Source: Leadbetterella sp035299025 (lineage in GTDB: Bacteria > Bacteroidota > Bacteroidia > Cytophagales > Spirosomataceae). Taken from it: 64,000 bases of DNA. Shown piece after piece: positions 7,867 through 16,601 of this stretch (position 1 is the stretch's first letter; every line of letters starts with the position of its first letter). The notes beneath the pieces were generated by a model. The model was not told the origin of the DNA, did no database searches, and worked only from the letters and a program-made list of their open reading frames with translations. The DNA lies in assembly GCA_035299025.1 (NCBI GenBank), contig DATGXK010000015.1:26012-90011 (forward strand). The letters run 5' to 3'. Both the position numbers and the translations under genes were made by a program.

Positions 7867-10248
7867 ATGAAAATCAAAGTTCTGCTGTTTGCATTAATCT
7901 CCCAAAGTCTTTTTGCCCAAAAAACTCCACTAAAACTTTGGTATAATAAACCCGCCGAGTATTTTGAGGAAGCCCTTGTTTTGGGAAATGGAAATCAAGG
8001 AGCCACCGTTTTTGGAGGTACAAAAACCGATAAAATTTTTCTGAACGATATTACGCTGTGGTCTGGCCAACCGGTAGATCCATATATGAACCGCGATGCC
8101 TACAAAGTCTTCCCGTCAGTGAAAGAGGCTCTGCAAAATGAAAATTACAAAGCCGCCGATTCACTTATTAGAAAAATGCAGGGCAAGTTCTCCGAATCTT
8201 ACGCCCCATTGGGAACTATGTACATTGATTTTGGACACGAAAATTTTACAAATTATTATAGAGAGCTATCTCTTGACGAAGCCGTTTCTAAGGTTTCCTA
8301 TAAAACCGGAAATACCACTGTTACCAAAGAATATTTCTATTCTTACCCCGACAAAGCATTCATAATTAAAATAAAAAGCTCTGAAGCCGGCAAGCTTAAT
8401 TTTACGCTAAGATTTGATTCCCAACTCAAGTTCGAAGTAAAAACTACCCAAAATCAGCTTGAGTTTAGTGGGAGAGCACCAGTAAAAGCCGACCCAAGCT
8501 ATGTGAACAACAAAATAGATCCAGTGGTTTTTGACCCAAAAAAAGGCACCCGTTTTTTGGGTAGTATTTTCTTAAAAAGTGTTTCAGGAAAAGTAATAAA
8601 AACAGATTCGAGCCTGAGCATAAAAGCTGGTACTGAAGTAATCTTGGCAGTTTGTATGGCCACCAGTTTTAATGGCTTCGACAAAGACCCCGAAACCCAA
8701 GGGAAAGACGAAAAATCTATTGTGAGTAGCAGAGTGGCTTCATTAATGCAAAAAACTTTTGCCAACCTCAAAGCGAGGCACTTGAGTGATTACCAGAATT
8801 TCTACAACAGAGTAAACCTTGATTTAAAACCAAATTTGGCAGTAAATTTACCAACAGACGAAAGACTGAGACGATACGCCACAGGAGCCGAAGACAAATA
8901 TCTCGAAACGCTATATTTTCAATATGGCAGGTATTTATTGATAAGTTCTTCACGGACCGAAGGCGTGCCTGCCAACCTGCAAGGCCTGTGGAATCCGCAC
9001 ATGAGACCGCCATGGAGTAGCAATTATACAATGAATATCAATGCTGAAGAAAACTACTGGCTGGCTGAAAACACCAATCTTTCAGAAATGCACCAGCCAT
9101 TTCTTGATTTCCTTGAAAACCTGGAAAAAACTGGCCGAATTACAGCTAAAACTTTTTACAATGCCAATGGCTGGGCCTGCCACCACAATTCCGACATCTG
9201 GGCTATGACCAATCCTGTGGGGAATTTTGGAAACGGTGACCCCGTATGGGCCAACTGGGCCATGGGAGCTACCTGGGCAACCACTCATCTTTGGGAGCAC
9301 TATATTTATACAAAAGACGTAGATTTTCTCAAAAACAAAGCCTATCCGCTCATGAAAGGTGCCGCCGAGTTTTGTCTTGATATGCTCATCAAAGACAAAA
9401 ATGGAAAATACATAACTGCTGTGGGTACTTCACCCGAAAATGTCTACATCACAGAAAAAGGCTACAAAGGAGCCACGCTTTATGGTGCAACTGCAGATTT
9501 GGGGATGATAAGGGAGCTTTTTATGGATATCATAGAAGCCACCAACGTCCTAAAAGACGGGTATGATTTCAAAAACAAACTCGAAGAGGTTTTGGCCAAT
9601 ATGCATCCGTACCAAGTAGGTAAAAAAGGTAATTTGCAAGAATGGTATTATGACTGGGACGATGCAGAACCAAAACACAGACATCAATCTCATTTGTATG
9701 GTATGTACCCAGGCAACCACATCAATATGACCGAAACGCCAGCACTGGCAGCTGCTGCCAAAACTACTTTAGAAATAAAAGGTGACGAAACCACTGGATG
9801 GTCCAAAGGCTGGAGAATAAACCTTTGGGCAAGGCTATGGGATGGAAACCGTGCCTACAAAATGTACAGAGAACTGCTCAAATACGTAGAACCTGACGGG
9901 GTAAAAGTAAGCTATCAAAGAGGTGGCGGTACTTATCCAAATCTTTTTGATGCACACCCGCCATTCCAGATTGATGGTAACTTCGGAGGTGCTGCTGCAG
10001 TGGCAGAAATGCTGGTGCAAAGTACATCAGACAAAATCTATCTTTTGCCTGCATTGCCTGATGCATGGCAGAGCGGTTCGGTAAAAGGACTCAGAACCAG
10101 AGGTGGATTTGAAATAGACATAGTTTGGGAAAATGGAACACTGAAATCTACGAAAATAACAGGAAAACCAGGTGGCGAAACCGAGTTGGTATATAAAGGA
10201 AAAAGCAAAACCATAAAAGTAACTAATGGCGGTGTGGCATCGTGGTAA
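7867..10248 (+). CDS. Glycoside hydrolase family 95 (alpha-L-fucosidase or galactosidase)
   Basis: A 793-residue exported enzyme with signal peptide MKIKVLLFALISQSLFAQ. It has the GH95 layout: an N-terminal beta-sandwich (LWYNKPAEYFEEALVLGNGNQGATVFGG, FLNDITLWSGQP), a linker, and an (alpha/alpha)6 barrel with EGVPANLQGLWNPHMRPPW and MNINAEENYWLAENTNLSE. Near the C-terminus are RHQSHLYGMYPG and PFQIDGNFGGAAAVAEML. The two Asn of the NIN motif and the Asp of DGNFGG correspond to the catalytic residues known in the family, which hydrolyses terminal 1,2-alpha-L-fucosyl (or L-galactosyl) residues by inversion. It stands alone, without SusC/SusD partners, so it is not part of a classical polysaccharide utilisation locus here. 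Confidence 0.93.
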   Translation: MKIKVLLFALISQSLFAQKTPLKLWYNKPAEYFEEALVLGNGNQGATVFGGTKTDKIFLNDITLWSGQPVDPYMNRDAYKVFPSVKEALQNENYKAADSLIRKMQGKFSESYAPLGTMYIDFGHENFTNYYRELSLDEAVSKVSYKTGNTTVTKEYFYSYPDKAFIIKIKSSEAGKLNFTLRFDSQLKFEVKTTQNQLEFSGRAPVKADPSYVNNKIDPVVFDPKKGTRFLGSIFLKSVSGKVIKTDSSLSIKAGTEVILAVCMATSFNGFDKDPETQGKDEKSIVSSRVASLMQKTFANLKARHLSDYQNFYNRVNLDLKPNLAVNLPTDERLRRYATGAEDKYLETLYFQYGRYLLISSSRTEGVPANLQGLWNPHMRPPWSSNYTMNINAEENYWLAENTNLSEMHQPFLDFLENLEKTGRITAKTFYNANGWACHHNSDIWAMTNPVGNFGNGDPVWANWAMGATWATTHLWEHYIYTKDVDFLKNKAYPLMKGAAEFCLDMLIKDKNGKYITAVGTSPENVYITEKGYKGATLYGATADLGMIRELFMDIIEATNVLKDGYDFKNKLEEVLANMHPYQVGKKGNLQEWYYDWDDAEPKHRHQSHLYGMYPGNHINMTETPALAAAAKTTLEIKGDETTGWSKGWRINLWARLWDGNRAYKMYRELLKYVEPDGVKVSYQRGGGTYPNLFDAHPPFQIDGNFGGAAAVAEMLVQSTSDKIYLLPALPDAWQSGSVKGLRTRGGFEIDIVWENGTLKSTKITGKPGGETELVYKGKSKTIKVTNGGVASW

Positions 10249-10249
10249 A

Positions 10250-10266
10250 GCGATTTTTTAAATCGC
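10250..10266. repeat. Short palindrome, copy 1 of 3 (GCGATTT-N3-AAATCGC)
   Basis: Perfect 7-bp arms with a 3-base loop, starting two bases after the GH95 stop codon. The same core recurs at 13567-13589 and 15990-16006, always next to the end or start of a gene. It has no long T tail on either strand, so it is a weak terminator at best; it may be a REP-like element. Confidence 0.5.
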
Positions 10267-10403
10267 CAATTGACTTTTAATTTTAATTGTTGAGTCTGTT
10301 TGCTACTATTTAACCCAAAAAACCATTAAAAAAATCGTGTTACTTTAAGGTTCAATCTAAACCTTTTCTATAAAATCGAGTCAAAAGAAAAACGCCCTCC
10401 TCT

Positions 10404-11996
10404 ATGAAGTCATTTGGACCTATTAGTCATGAAAAATTTACTGGTACTTTAGACGACGATGCTCTTAAGCATTTGTTGAAGAGAGCCATGTTAGGAATTA
10501 AAATAGAAGACTTTAGGAAGTTTTCTGGTCAGAGTTTAGACCAAGTCATCAATGCTATTTTCAAGGAAAGTGTAGCCCCCGCTCCTCCAGTAAACCACTA
10601 CGAAAACACCGTAAAAGACACCACTGGCGTGGCGTTTGGCCAAACCTGGGTAAATAGTACATATGGTGATGGTACTATTAATAGCAGACGTAGGCAATCG
10701 TTGAAGTCGTGGTGGTTACAACAAATGCATTTCCAAGGCCCTACTGTTCATGAAAAAATGAATCTTTTTTGGCACAATCATTTTGCCACAGAGATAAATG
10801 TATATGACGATGCACGCATGGGGTACATGTATCTTAGTACCATACGAAAATATGCCCTCGGAAACTTTAAAAATTTCGTAAAAGCTATTACATTGGAGCC
10901 CGCCATGTTGAATTATCTAAATGGCAATCAAAATACCAAAACGGCACCAGACGAAAATTATGCTCGCGAACTTCAAGAGTTGTTTACATTAGGCAAAGGT
11001 CCCAACTCAAAATATACTGAGGAAGATGTAAAAGCCGCAGCCAAAGTCCTAACGGGATATAGGTATACCAGAGATCCATTAAAATCATATTTTCAGGCTG
11101 ACAGGCACGATGCTACTGACAAGACTTTCTCTTCTTTCTATGGAAATAAAGTTATAAAAGGCCATCCGGGCGACTTCGCCGTAAATGAATTAGATGAACT
11201 CATAAATATGATTTTTGATAAAGAAGAGGTTAGCTTATATATTATTCGCCGACTTTACGTATTCTTTTTCTATTACGACATTACACCGGAGATTGAAACT
11301 AATTTTATAACTCCTCTTGCCAAAATATTTAGAGACAATAAATTCGAAATATTACCAGTATTAAAAGTAATGTTCTCGAGCAAGCATTTTTTTGATGCTG
11401 AACTGAGAGGAAGTATCATAAAAAGCCCGATCGAACACCTTATCGGTACCACCAGACTACTTGAACCCAATTGGCCGGTTTATGAAAGTTTCATAAATGA
11501 ATACTACTTACTAGCCAACGATCTGGCAACGGTTTCGGATAGAGGCCAGCAAGTTTTAGGTGACCCGCCTAGCGTAGCAGGTTGGCCTGCATATTATCAA
11601 GCCCCAGTTTATCATGAAATTTGGATAAACGCAAGTACTTTTCCCGAACGAACCAAGTTTACAGATAACTATATTTCGAAAGGCTACAAACGGAATAACC
11701 AAGCATTATTATTTGACCCAATTAGTTTTACCAAAAAACTTAAGGACCCCTCCGATCCAGTAAAACTTATAGATGAGCTAACATTTTTGCTTTTTCAGAT
11801 ACCCATATCAAGTAAGCTCAAAACCAAGCTCAAAACAGACATATTACTTGCAGGTCAAGCCTCTGATTACTACTGGACGGAACTTTGGAACGATGCTATT
11901 CAGAAGCCGACCAACAATAATTTGACCATGGTAAATTCTAGATTAAAGAGCCTATTAAGTTATTTTCTTGCTTTACCTGAATACCAATTAAGCTAA
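10404..11996 (+). CDS. DUF1800 domain protein
   Basis: A 530-residue protein of the DUF1800 family, with LKHLLKRAMLGIKIEDFRKFSG, KMNLFWHNHFATE, PDENYARELQELFTLGKGPN (the most conserved block), VKAAAKVLTGYR and DPPSVAGWPAYYQAP. In Bacteroidota and Planctomycetota the gene is almost always found just before a DUF1501 gene, as here with 3 bases between them. The pair is presumed to work together at the cell surface, but no activity is established. No clear signal peptide is visible at this start, unlike the partner. Confidence 0.92.
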   Translation: MKSFGPISHEKFTGTLDDDALKHLLKRAMLGIKIEDFRKFSGQSLDQVINAIFKESVAPAPPVNHYENTVKDTTGVAFGQTWVNSTYGDGTINSRRRQSLKSWWLQQMHFQGPTVHEKMNLFWHNHFATEINVYDDARMGYMYLSTIRKYALGNFKNFVKAITLEPAMLNYLNGNQNTKTAPDENYARELQELFTLGKGPNSKYTEEDVKAAAKVLTGYRYTRDPLKSYFQADRHDATDKTFSSFYGNKVIKGHPGDFAVNELDELINMIFDKEEVSLYIIRRLYVFFFYYDITPEIETNFITPLAKIFRDNKFEILPVLKVMFSSKHFFDAELRGSIIKSPIEHLIGTTRLLEPNWPVYESFINEYYLLANDLATVSDRGQQVLGDPPSVAGWPAYYQAPVYHEIWINASTFPERTKFTDNYISKGYKRNNQALLFDPISFTKKLKDPSDPVKLIDELTFLLFQIPISSKLKTKLKTDILLAGQASDYYWTELWNDAIQKPTNNNLTMVNSRLKSLLSYFLALPEYQLS

Positions 11997-11999
11997 GCC

Positions 12000-13553
12000 A
12001 TGAGAAGAAGAAACTTTATAAAAAATACAATGTTAGGTGCACTTACACCTACGTTTTTGAGTAATCAAAGTTTGTGGGCAATGGGCAATGTTGACCAGAA
12101 ATTGCTTGAAAATGACAACGTTTTGGTTGTAATTCAACTTAATGGGGGAAACGACGGATTGAATACAGTCATACCGATCAATCAATATGGCAATTACAAA
12201 AATGCACGCTCAAATATAGCTTTAGTTGAAAACAAGATTCTGAAAATTCCTCAAAGCGATTTAATCGGTCTTCATCCTTCTCTAAAAAATCTTGCCGCCC
12301 TAATGAGCGAAGGCAAAGGAAACATTATTCAGGATGTAGGATACCCCAACCCCAACTTTTCTCATTTTAGAGCTACAGATATTTGGCACACAGCTTCGAA
12401 TTCAAACGAAGTATTAGAAAGTGGATGGGCCGGTAGACTTTTGGCTCTAGACCACCCGAATTATCCAGAAGGTTACCCATCGAGCAAATATCCCGACCCT
12501 CTATCTATTCAGATAGGATCGGTAGTTTCCACTGCATTACAAGGGCCACTTTACAGTATGGGTATGTCTATTGCCGACACTACAAATTTCTATAACCTCA
12601 TAGAAAATGCCGACGAACCGGTTCCTAATACTTTAGCAGGCAAAGAGTTAGATTATTTAAGGCAAGTATCTAAGCAAACCAACAAGTACGCTGAAACGAT
12701 CAAAGCTGCCGCACTCAAGGTTAGTCAACAAAAAACTTATCCAAATCTAAGTTTGGCCTCCCAACTAAAAATAGTAGCAAGGCTAATTGCGGGAGGGCTT
12801 AAAACCAAAATTTATTATGTAAACTTAGGTGGATTCGATACCCATAGTGGGCAAGTAGTGGCCACTGATACAAGCACGGGCACACATGCCAATCTTATGG
12901 CTAATCTTGGTGATTCTATAAAGGCATTTCAAGACGACCTAAAGTTCCTTGGTGTAGCCGATAGGGTGTTAGGAATGACTTATTCAGAATTTGGCCGAAG
13001 AATAAAGTCTAATGCGAGTTCTGGTACCGACCACGGAGCTGCCGCTCCCATGTTTTTCTTTGGCGAAAAAGTGAATCCGACCTATTTTGGAAAGCCAACC
13101 ACCATTTCGGCCAATGTGGGCAACAACGACAACATACCTATGCAACACGACTTCAGAGCGGTTTATGCCTCCATTATGAAATACTGGTTTTGCAGCGATT
13201 CCGTAGAAATGAAAAGTGTTTTGTTTCAAAACTTCGACACCATTCCTCTGGTTTCAGGCAGTATTTGTGGTTACGTAACTGCCACCGAGCCTGAGTTGTC
13301 AAATGCTCGTTTGAAGGTCTATCCAAATCCCGTTCAAGACGTTTTGAATCTTAGGTTTATCTCTGATGGTGGCCAAAATTCTATTCAATTGTTGGACATG
13401 AGGGGCACGGAAGTAATGCCTGAAATAAATGAGGAAATGCAGGCTGGGAGTCAAGAAATCATGCTCAATGTTAGCCATCTAAATTCTGGAATTTATCTGG
13501 CGAGATTCAGAAACAATGATTTCCAAGAGGTGGTAAGAGTGTTGAAAAAGTAA
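12000..13553 (+). CDS. DUF1501 family exported protein with type IX secretion C-terminal domain
   Basis: A 517-residue protein of the sulfatase/alkaline-phosphatase-like DUF1501 family. The N-terminus MRRRNFIKNTMLGALTPTFL has a twin-arginine-like motif ahead of a hydrophobic stretch. Conserved blocks are VVIQLNGGNDGLNTVIP, DVGYPNPNFSHFRATDIWHTA, VNLGGFDTHSGQ and MTYSEFGRRIKSNASSGTDHGAAAPMFFFG; the Asp/His residues in these blocks would bind metal in the alkaline-phosphatase fold. The last about 80 residues, from LKVYPNPVQDVLNLRF to GIYLARFRNNDFQEVVRVLKK, form a T9SS type A sorting domain, so the mature protein is probably exported through the outer membrane. It is cotranscribed with the DUF1800 gene. 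Confidence 0.92.
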   Translation: MRRRNFIKNTMLGALTPTFLSNQSLWAMGNVDQKLLENDNVLVVIQLNGGNDGLNTVIPINQYGNYKNARSNIALVENKILKIPQSDLIGLHPSLKNLAALMSEGKGNIIQDVGYPNPNFSHFRATDIWHTASNSNEVLESGWAGRLLALDHPNYPEGYPSSKYPDPLSIQIGSVVSTALQGPLYSMGMSIADTTNFYNLIENADEPVPNTLAGKELDYLRQVSKQTNKYAETIKAAALKVSQQKTYPNLSLASQLKIVARLIAGGLKTKIYYVNLGGFDTHSGQVVATDTSTGTHANLMANLGDSIKAFQDDLKFLGVADRVLGMTYSEFGRRIKSNASSGTDHGAAAPMFFFGEKVNPTYFGKPTTISANVGNNDNIPMQHDFRAVYASIMKYWFCSDSVEMKSVLFQNFDTIPLVSGSICGYVTATEPELSNARLKVYPNPVQDVLNLRFISDGGQNSIQLLDMRGTEVMPEINEEMQAGSQEIMLNVSHLNSGIYLARFRNNDFQEVVRVLKK

Positions 13554-13566
13554 ATGCTTTGAACTT

Positions 13567-13589
13567 AAAACGATTTTGAAAATCGTTTT
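13567..13589. repeat. Short palindrome, copy 2 of 3 (AAAACGATTTT-G-AAAATCGTTTT)
   Basis: Perfect 11-bp arms around a single base, 13 bases after the DUF1501 stop codon. It shares the CGATTT-N3-AAATCG core with the copies at 10250 and 15990. The stem could act as a weak terminator for the DUF1800-DUF1501 operon. Confidence 0.5.
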
Positions 13590-13645
13590 CAGAAAATGCA
13601 TATTTTGATTCCAGAAAACCCCGCTCACAAATTTGGAAATGTGTG

Positions 13646-15163
13646 TTAGGGTTTTGAAATGATAAACGTAGTAATAGATTCTTTGGGCAAAACGAATTCC
13701 TGCCCGTTCACTTTTTTGCTCCTCAAATTATCCTCATTAGAAGTTATGTAGGCCACCGCTTTCTGTTTTTTCCAAATAGTCGGCAGTCCTACCACCTGAT
13801 TATCAGCACTATTCACCATCACCACTATTACATGACTTTTGTCTTTGTATGCAGAAATCAAAACCGCTTTGTTTTCAGACTCCACATGAATTCGTTGCAT
13901 ACCTGGCCTTACAAATCTGGAGTAATTGCCCAATGCCCAGAGCAACTTTGATTCTAAAATATTTCCGTCAAATTTCTGATTGTCATCTTCGCCCAATTTA
14001 CCTTTGTTGGAGATATAAACCAGGCCGTCTTTATAATCATTGGCACTGACCGACAGCCACCAATGCCATGCCGAAGCATTGGCCAATGTCAAATCGGCGT
14101 GGATGACTTTGGCCACATAAAGGGCTGTTTTCATACCCAAATCCATGCCGCTTCCATTGATTTCACCCGCATTGTCGCCCAAAACACAATATTCCGATTG
14201 CCAGTAATTGATGTTATGTTTCTTTATTTTCGCTCCTAAATCTATCCTTTTCTTCAACAACTCATCACTCGGAGAAGTCGTGAAATAACTATGTCCGCAA
14301 ATCATTTTTTCCACAGATTTCAGATTTCCAACATAATTCCGACTCTCTGTTCCGAAAAAATCCGCGATTTGGTTGTCCTGGTTTACCTTTGAGCGATTGG
14401 TTTCGGTTTTATACAAATAATCAATCTGAGCCGTTTCGGCAATCGTCAACTTGGTTTTTAGGTTATTTTGGGCAAATTTTCCGTCAATTTGACGGACTGC
14501 CCAAGCCAAATCTGCATTATCAATAGGCGTACCCTCTTGCGAGCCATAGCCCGACTTGGACTTCGGCCCCCAGTCCCATTGTGGTTCATTGAAAGGGCTT
14601 AGGTAATCCAATTCTAATTTAGTCGAAACTTCCACCAAAAAGCTACTAAACTCTTCTATTTTGGCTTTGTCAAAATTCCACTCGCCCAATTTCCCACTAC
14701 CAATAGCTAAACCATTTTTGGTAAATGAGACAGGAGCGGAGTTTAAAAAACCAAGGCTAAAATCAACTTTATGACGTTTGGCCGCTTCCAAAAACCACCG
14801 TTGGCCAGCTTGTTTGGTCCAATCATATTTGCCATTTTCTAAAAAGCATTCTGCACGTCGCCATTCGTTGGTAATCATACTCTTGTTACCTTGCTCGGTA
14901 CTGCCGGCACCAATGTTGAACCGCCACATGGAGAGACCGATACCCTTTGGATTCCCTGATTTATCCATTTGCTGGCTAAAAAGCAATTCAGCAACTTTTT
15001 CTCGTTTTTCTAAAGGATAATATTTCCCCACCATTTGCATCGACCAACAATCAGACGCACCAAAACTGTGCATGGTTTGGTAGATCACGGAGGTATCAAT
15101 TTTGATTTTTTGAGCGAAAGACCATTCGCTTAAAAGAAATAAGACAACAACTAGTTTTTTCAT
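13646..15163 (-). CDS. Glycoside hydrolase family 30 (endo-beta-1,6-galactanase or related)
   Basis: A 505-residue exported TIM-barrel glycosidase with signal peptide MKKLVVVLFLLSEWSFAQ. The opening YQTMHSFGASDCWSMQMVGKYY is typical of the GH30 subgroup that includes endo-beta-1,6-galactanases. The general acid/base is E193 in SPFNEPQWDWG and the nucleophile E324 in YWQSEYCVLGD; family retention of configuration depends on this pair. The C-terminal about 100 residues form the beta-sandwich that follows the barrel in GH30 (YSRFVRPGMQRIHV, VIVVMVNSADNQVV). The subfamily and hence substrate (beta-1,6-galactan, beta-1,6-glucan or xylan) needs a profile search. Confidence 0.87.
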   Translation of the reverse strand: MKKLVVVLFLLSEWSFAQKIKIDTSVIYQTMHSFGASDCWSMQMVGKYYPLEKREKVAELLFSQQMDKSGNPKGIGLSMWRFNIGAGSTEQGNKSMITNEWRRAECFLENGKYDWTKQAGQRWFLEAAKRHKVDFSLGFLNSAPVSFTKNGLAIGSGKLGEWNFDKAKIEEFSSFLVEVSTKLELDYLSPFNEPQWDWGPKSKSGYGSQEGTPIDNADLAWAVRQIDGKFAQNNLKTKLTIAETAQIDYLYKTETNRSKVNQDNQIADFFGTESRNYVGNLKSVEKMICGHSYFTTSPSDELLKKRIDLGAKIKKHNINYWQSEYCVLGDNAGEINGSGMDLGMKTALYVAKVIHADLTLANASAWHWWLSVSANDYKDGLVYISNKGKLGEDDNQKFDGNILESKLLWALGNYSRFVRPGMQRIHVESENKAVLISAYKDKSHVIVVMVNSADNQVVGLPTIWKKQKAVAYITSNEDNLRSKKVNGQEFVLPKESITTFIISKP

Positions 15164-15202
15164 AAATTAAAACCTTTTATTCGGTTTAATGGTACTAATT
15201 TC

Positions 15203-15982
15203 TCAAATCAATTTATACTTCGCGAAAACAAATTTCATGGCGATGGTCAATAATATATCTACCATAATACCTATCACGAAAGCCATTGTGATGCCATAAA
15301 TAGGCATAAGCACGGCTTGCAAAAACAAGAAAAATGCAAAGCCCAACGAGCCAGTAAAAAGCCCCATGTACACTTTCCGAACCTGATAAATGCCTTGTGT
15401 GTAATGCGTAAAAATCGCCAAAACGGTAGTCATCACCGGAAATGGCGTAAGAATTCCGCTCCAAGTGGGTCCTAATCGCTCTGCCAAAAAGGTAATGGTG
15501 ATAACAAAAAGTGTGATGATAACCATCCTCAACGGAATTTCGAATTTTAGTTTTTTGATAGAAAATGAATGCTGAACAGGCACTTTTGGAAAAAAGAAAA
15601 GGCCCAGAAAAAGCACCAACAAACTCAGTGCAAACCACTGATAAACATTGAGATAGTCAATGGCAGGATTTAATAAAACGCCCACCAAAGTGTAAGCCAC
15701 ATAACCGGCGAGTACACTTACGAGAGCATTGTACCGCTTGCCCACCAGCACATACACCACACAAAAGAAAGACCAACCAATGATGCCCACCATCACACCT
15801 GGAATGGAATTTACCGCAAAATCAAGCCCTTGCTCGAGGGCGATAAACAAAATGATTGGCCCAGCCACCCAAGGCAACCCAGCCAAAATACCGCCAATGC
15901 TATTTCCCCATTTTTTGCTGACCACAGTAACCAAAGCCACCACCGTGGGCATTATGAGGAGTTTTATGTAGAATGAATTCAT
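15203..15982 (-). CDS. Polytopic membrane protein with internal duplication
   Basis: A 259-residue, very hydrophobic protein with about eight membrane segments and no recognised domain. The two halves look alike: GNSIGGILAGLPWVAGPIIL in the first half and GPTWSGILTPFPVMTTVLAI in the second. After each come QGL-x-n-GVMVGIIGWSFF and QGI-x-n-MGLFTGSLGFAFF. This is the pattern of a tandem-duplicated transporter or channel. The Gly-Pro-rich loop in each repeat may line a pore or substrate site. It sits 39 bases downstream of nothing related: the neighbouring GH30 gene is on the same strand further along, so cotranscription is possible. The function is unknown. Confidence 0.75.
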   Translation of the reverse strand: MNSFYIKLLIMPTVVALVTVVSKKWGNSIGGILAGLPWVAGPIILFIALEQGLDFAVNSIPGVMVGIIGWSFFCVVYVLVGKRYNALVSVLAGYVAYTLVGVLLNPAIDYLNVYQWFALSLLVLFLGLFFFPKVPVQHSFSIKKLKFEIPLRMVIITLFVITITFLAERLGPTWSGILTPFPVMTTVLAIFTHYTQGIYQVRKVYMGLFTGSLGFAFFLFLQAVLMPIYGITMAFVIGIMVDILLTIAMKFVFAKYKLI

Positions 15983-15989
15983 TTGTAGT

Positions 15990-16006
15990 GCGATTTTTCA
16001 AATCGC
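15990..16006. repeat. Short palindrome, copy 3 of 3 (GCGATTT-N3-AAATCGC)
   Basis: The same 7-bp arms and 3-base loop as the copy at 10250, here just 8 bases upstream of the start codon of the duplicated membrane protein. Because it precedes this gene and follows the others, a simple terminator role does not explain all copies. Confidence 0.5.
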
Positions 16007-16055
16007 TAAAAGAAATATATATTATCAATTGGCTATAAAAAATCTTAATATACTG

Positions 16056-16577
16056 CTAGTTTTTTTGAGTTAACAAAACATTGTCTCTAATTCCAGAGCA
16101 AATACCCAAAGTTATAGAAATCATCCAAAAAAAGATCAATATAAAATCTTTATTCAAAGAAAGAACTATATCAAATGATTGAATCCATTCAAAACCAAGA
16201 AACAAGGAAATCGATGGTAAACAAAAAGTTAAAAACGCACTTAAAAGAGTAATCCTGACATTTTCTACCAACAAACTATTAATAACCAAAATTATTAACC
16301 CAGAAAGTCCTACGAAAAAAAAAGGAATCATTTTAAGTTCAAATAAAAAAAATAATCCTAAAGTAATTAGAAAGATTGCAAGAGAACTTACACTTAGGAC
16401 AAACATAATTTTAACCTTAGCCCAATTTTGACTTGTAATATTGACAAGGGGTATTCCGATTCCAAAAATTATGGGAATAAGCAGATACCATCCCGTACTT
16501 GATGCAATCAAAATCGCACATACTGAAAGAACTGAATTCACAAGAAATGTTTGAACAGCTTTAATGTTAAAAATCAT
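16056..16577 (-). CDS. Hypothetical membrane protein
   Basis: A 173-residue protein with five or six hydrophobic segments (for example VLSVCAILIASSTGWYLLIPIIFGIGIP and LIILVINSLL) and no recognised motif. It lies 24 bases after the RNase R stop codon on the same strand and could be the last gene of that transcript. Its base composition is more AT-rich than that of rnr, which may mean weak constraint or recent arrival. The coding call rests on the length, the start MIFNIKAVQTFLV and the regular membrane-protein pattern. Confidence 0.65.
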   Translation of the reverse strand: MIFNIKAVQTFLVNSVLSVCAILIASSTGWYLLIPIIFGIGIPLVNITSQNWAKVKIMFVLSVSSLAIFLITLGLFFLFELKMIPFFFVGLSGLIILVINSLLVENVRITLLSAFLTFCLPSISLFLGFEWIQSFDIVLSLNKDFILIFFWMISITLGICSGIRDNVLLTQKN

Positions 16578-16601
16578 GACAATTTCTAAATAAATCTTCC
16601 C

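Noticed and set aside
15213..15638. 141-codon frame overlapping the duplicated membrane protein on the same strand
   Set aside because: Out of frame with the membrane protein, mixed composition and no domain; the membrane frame shows a clear internal repeat.
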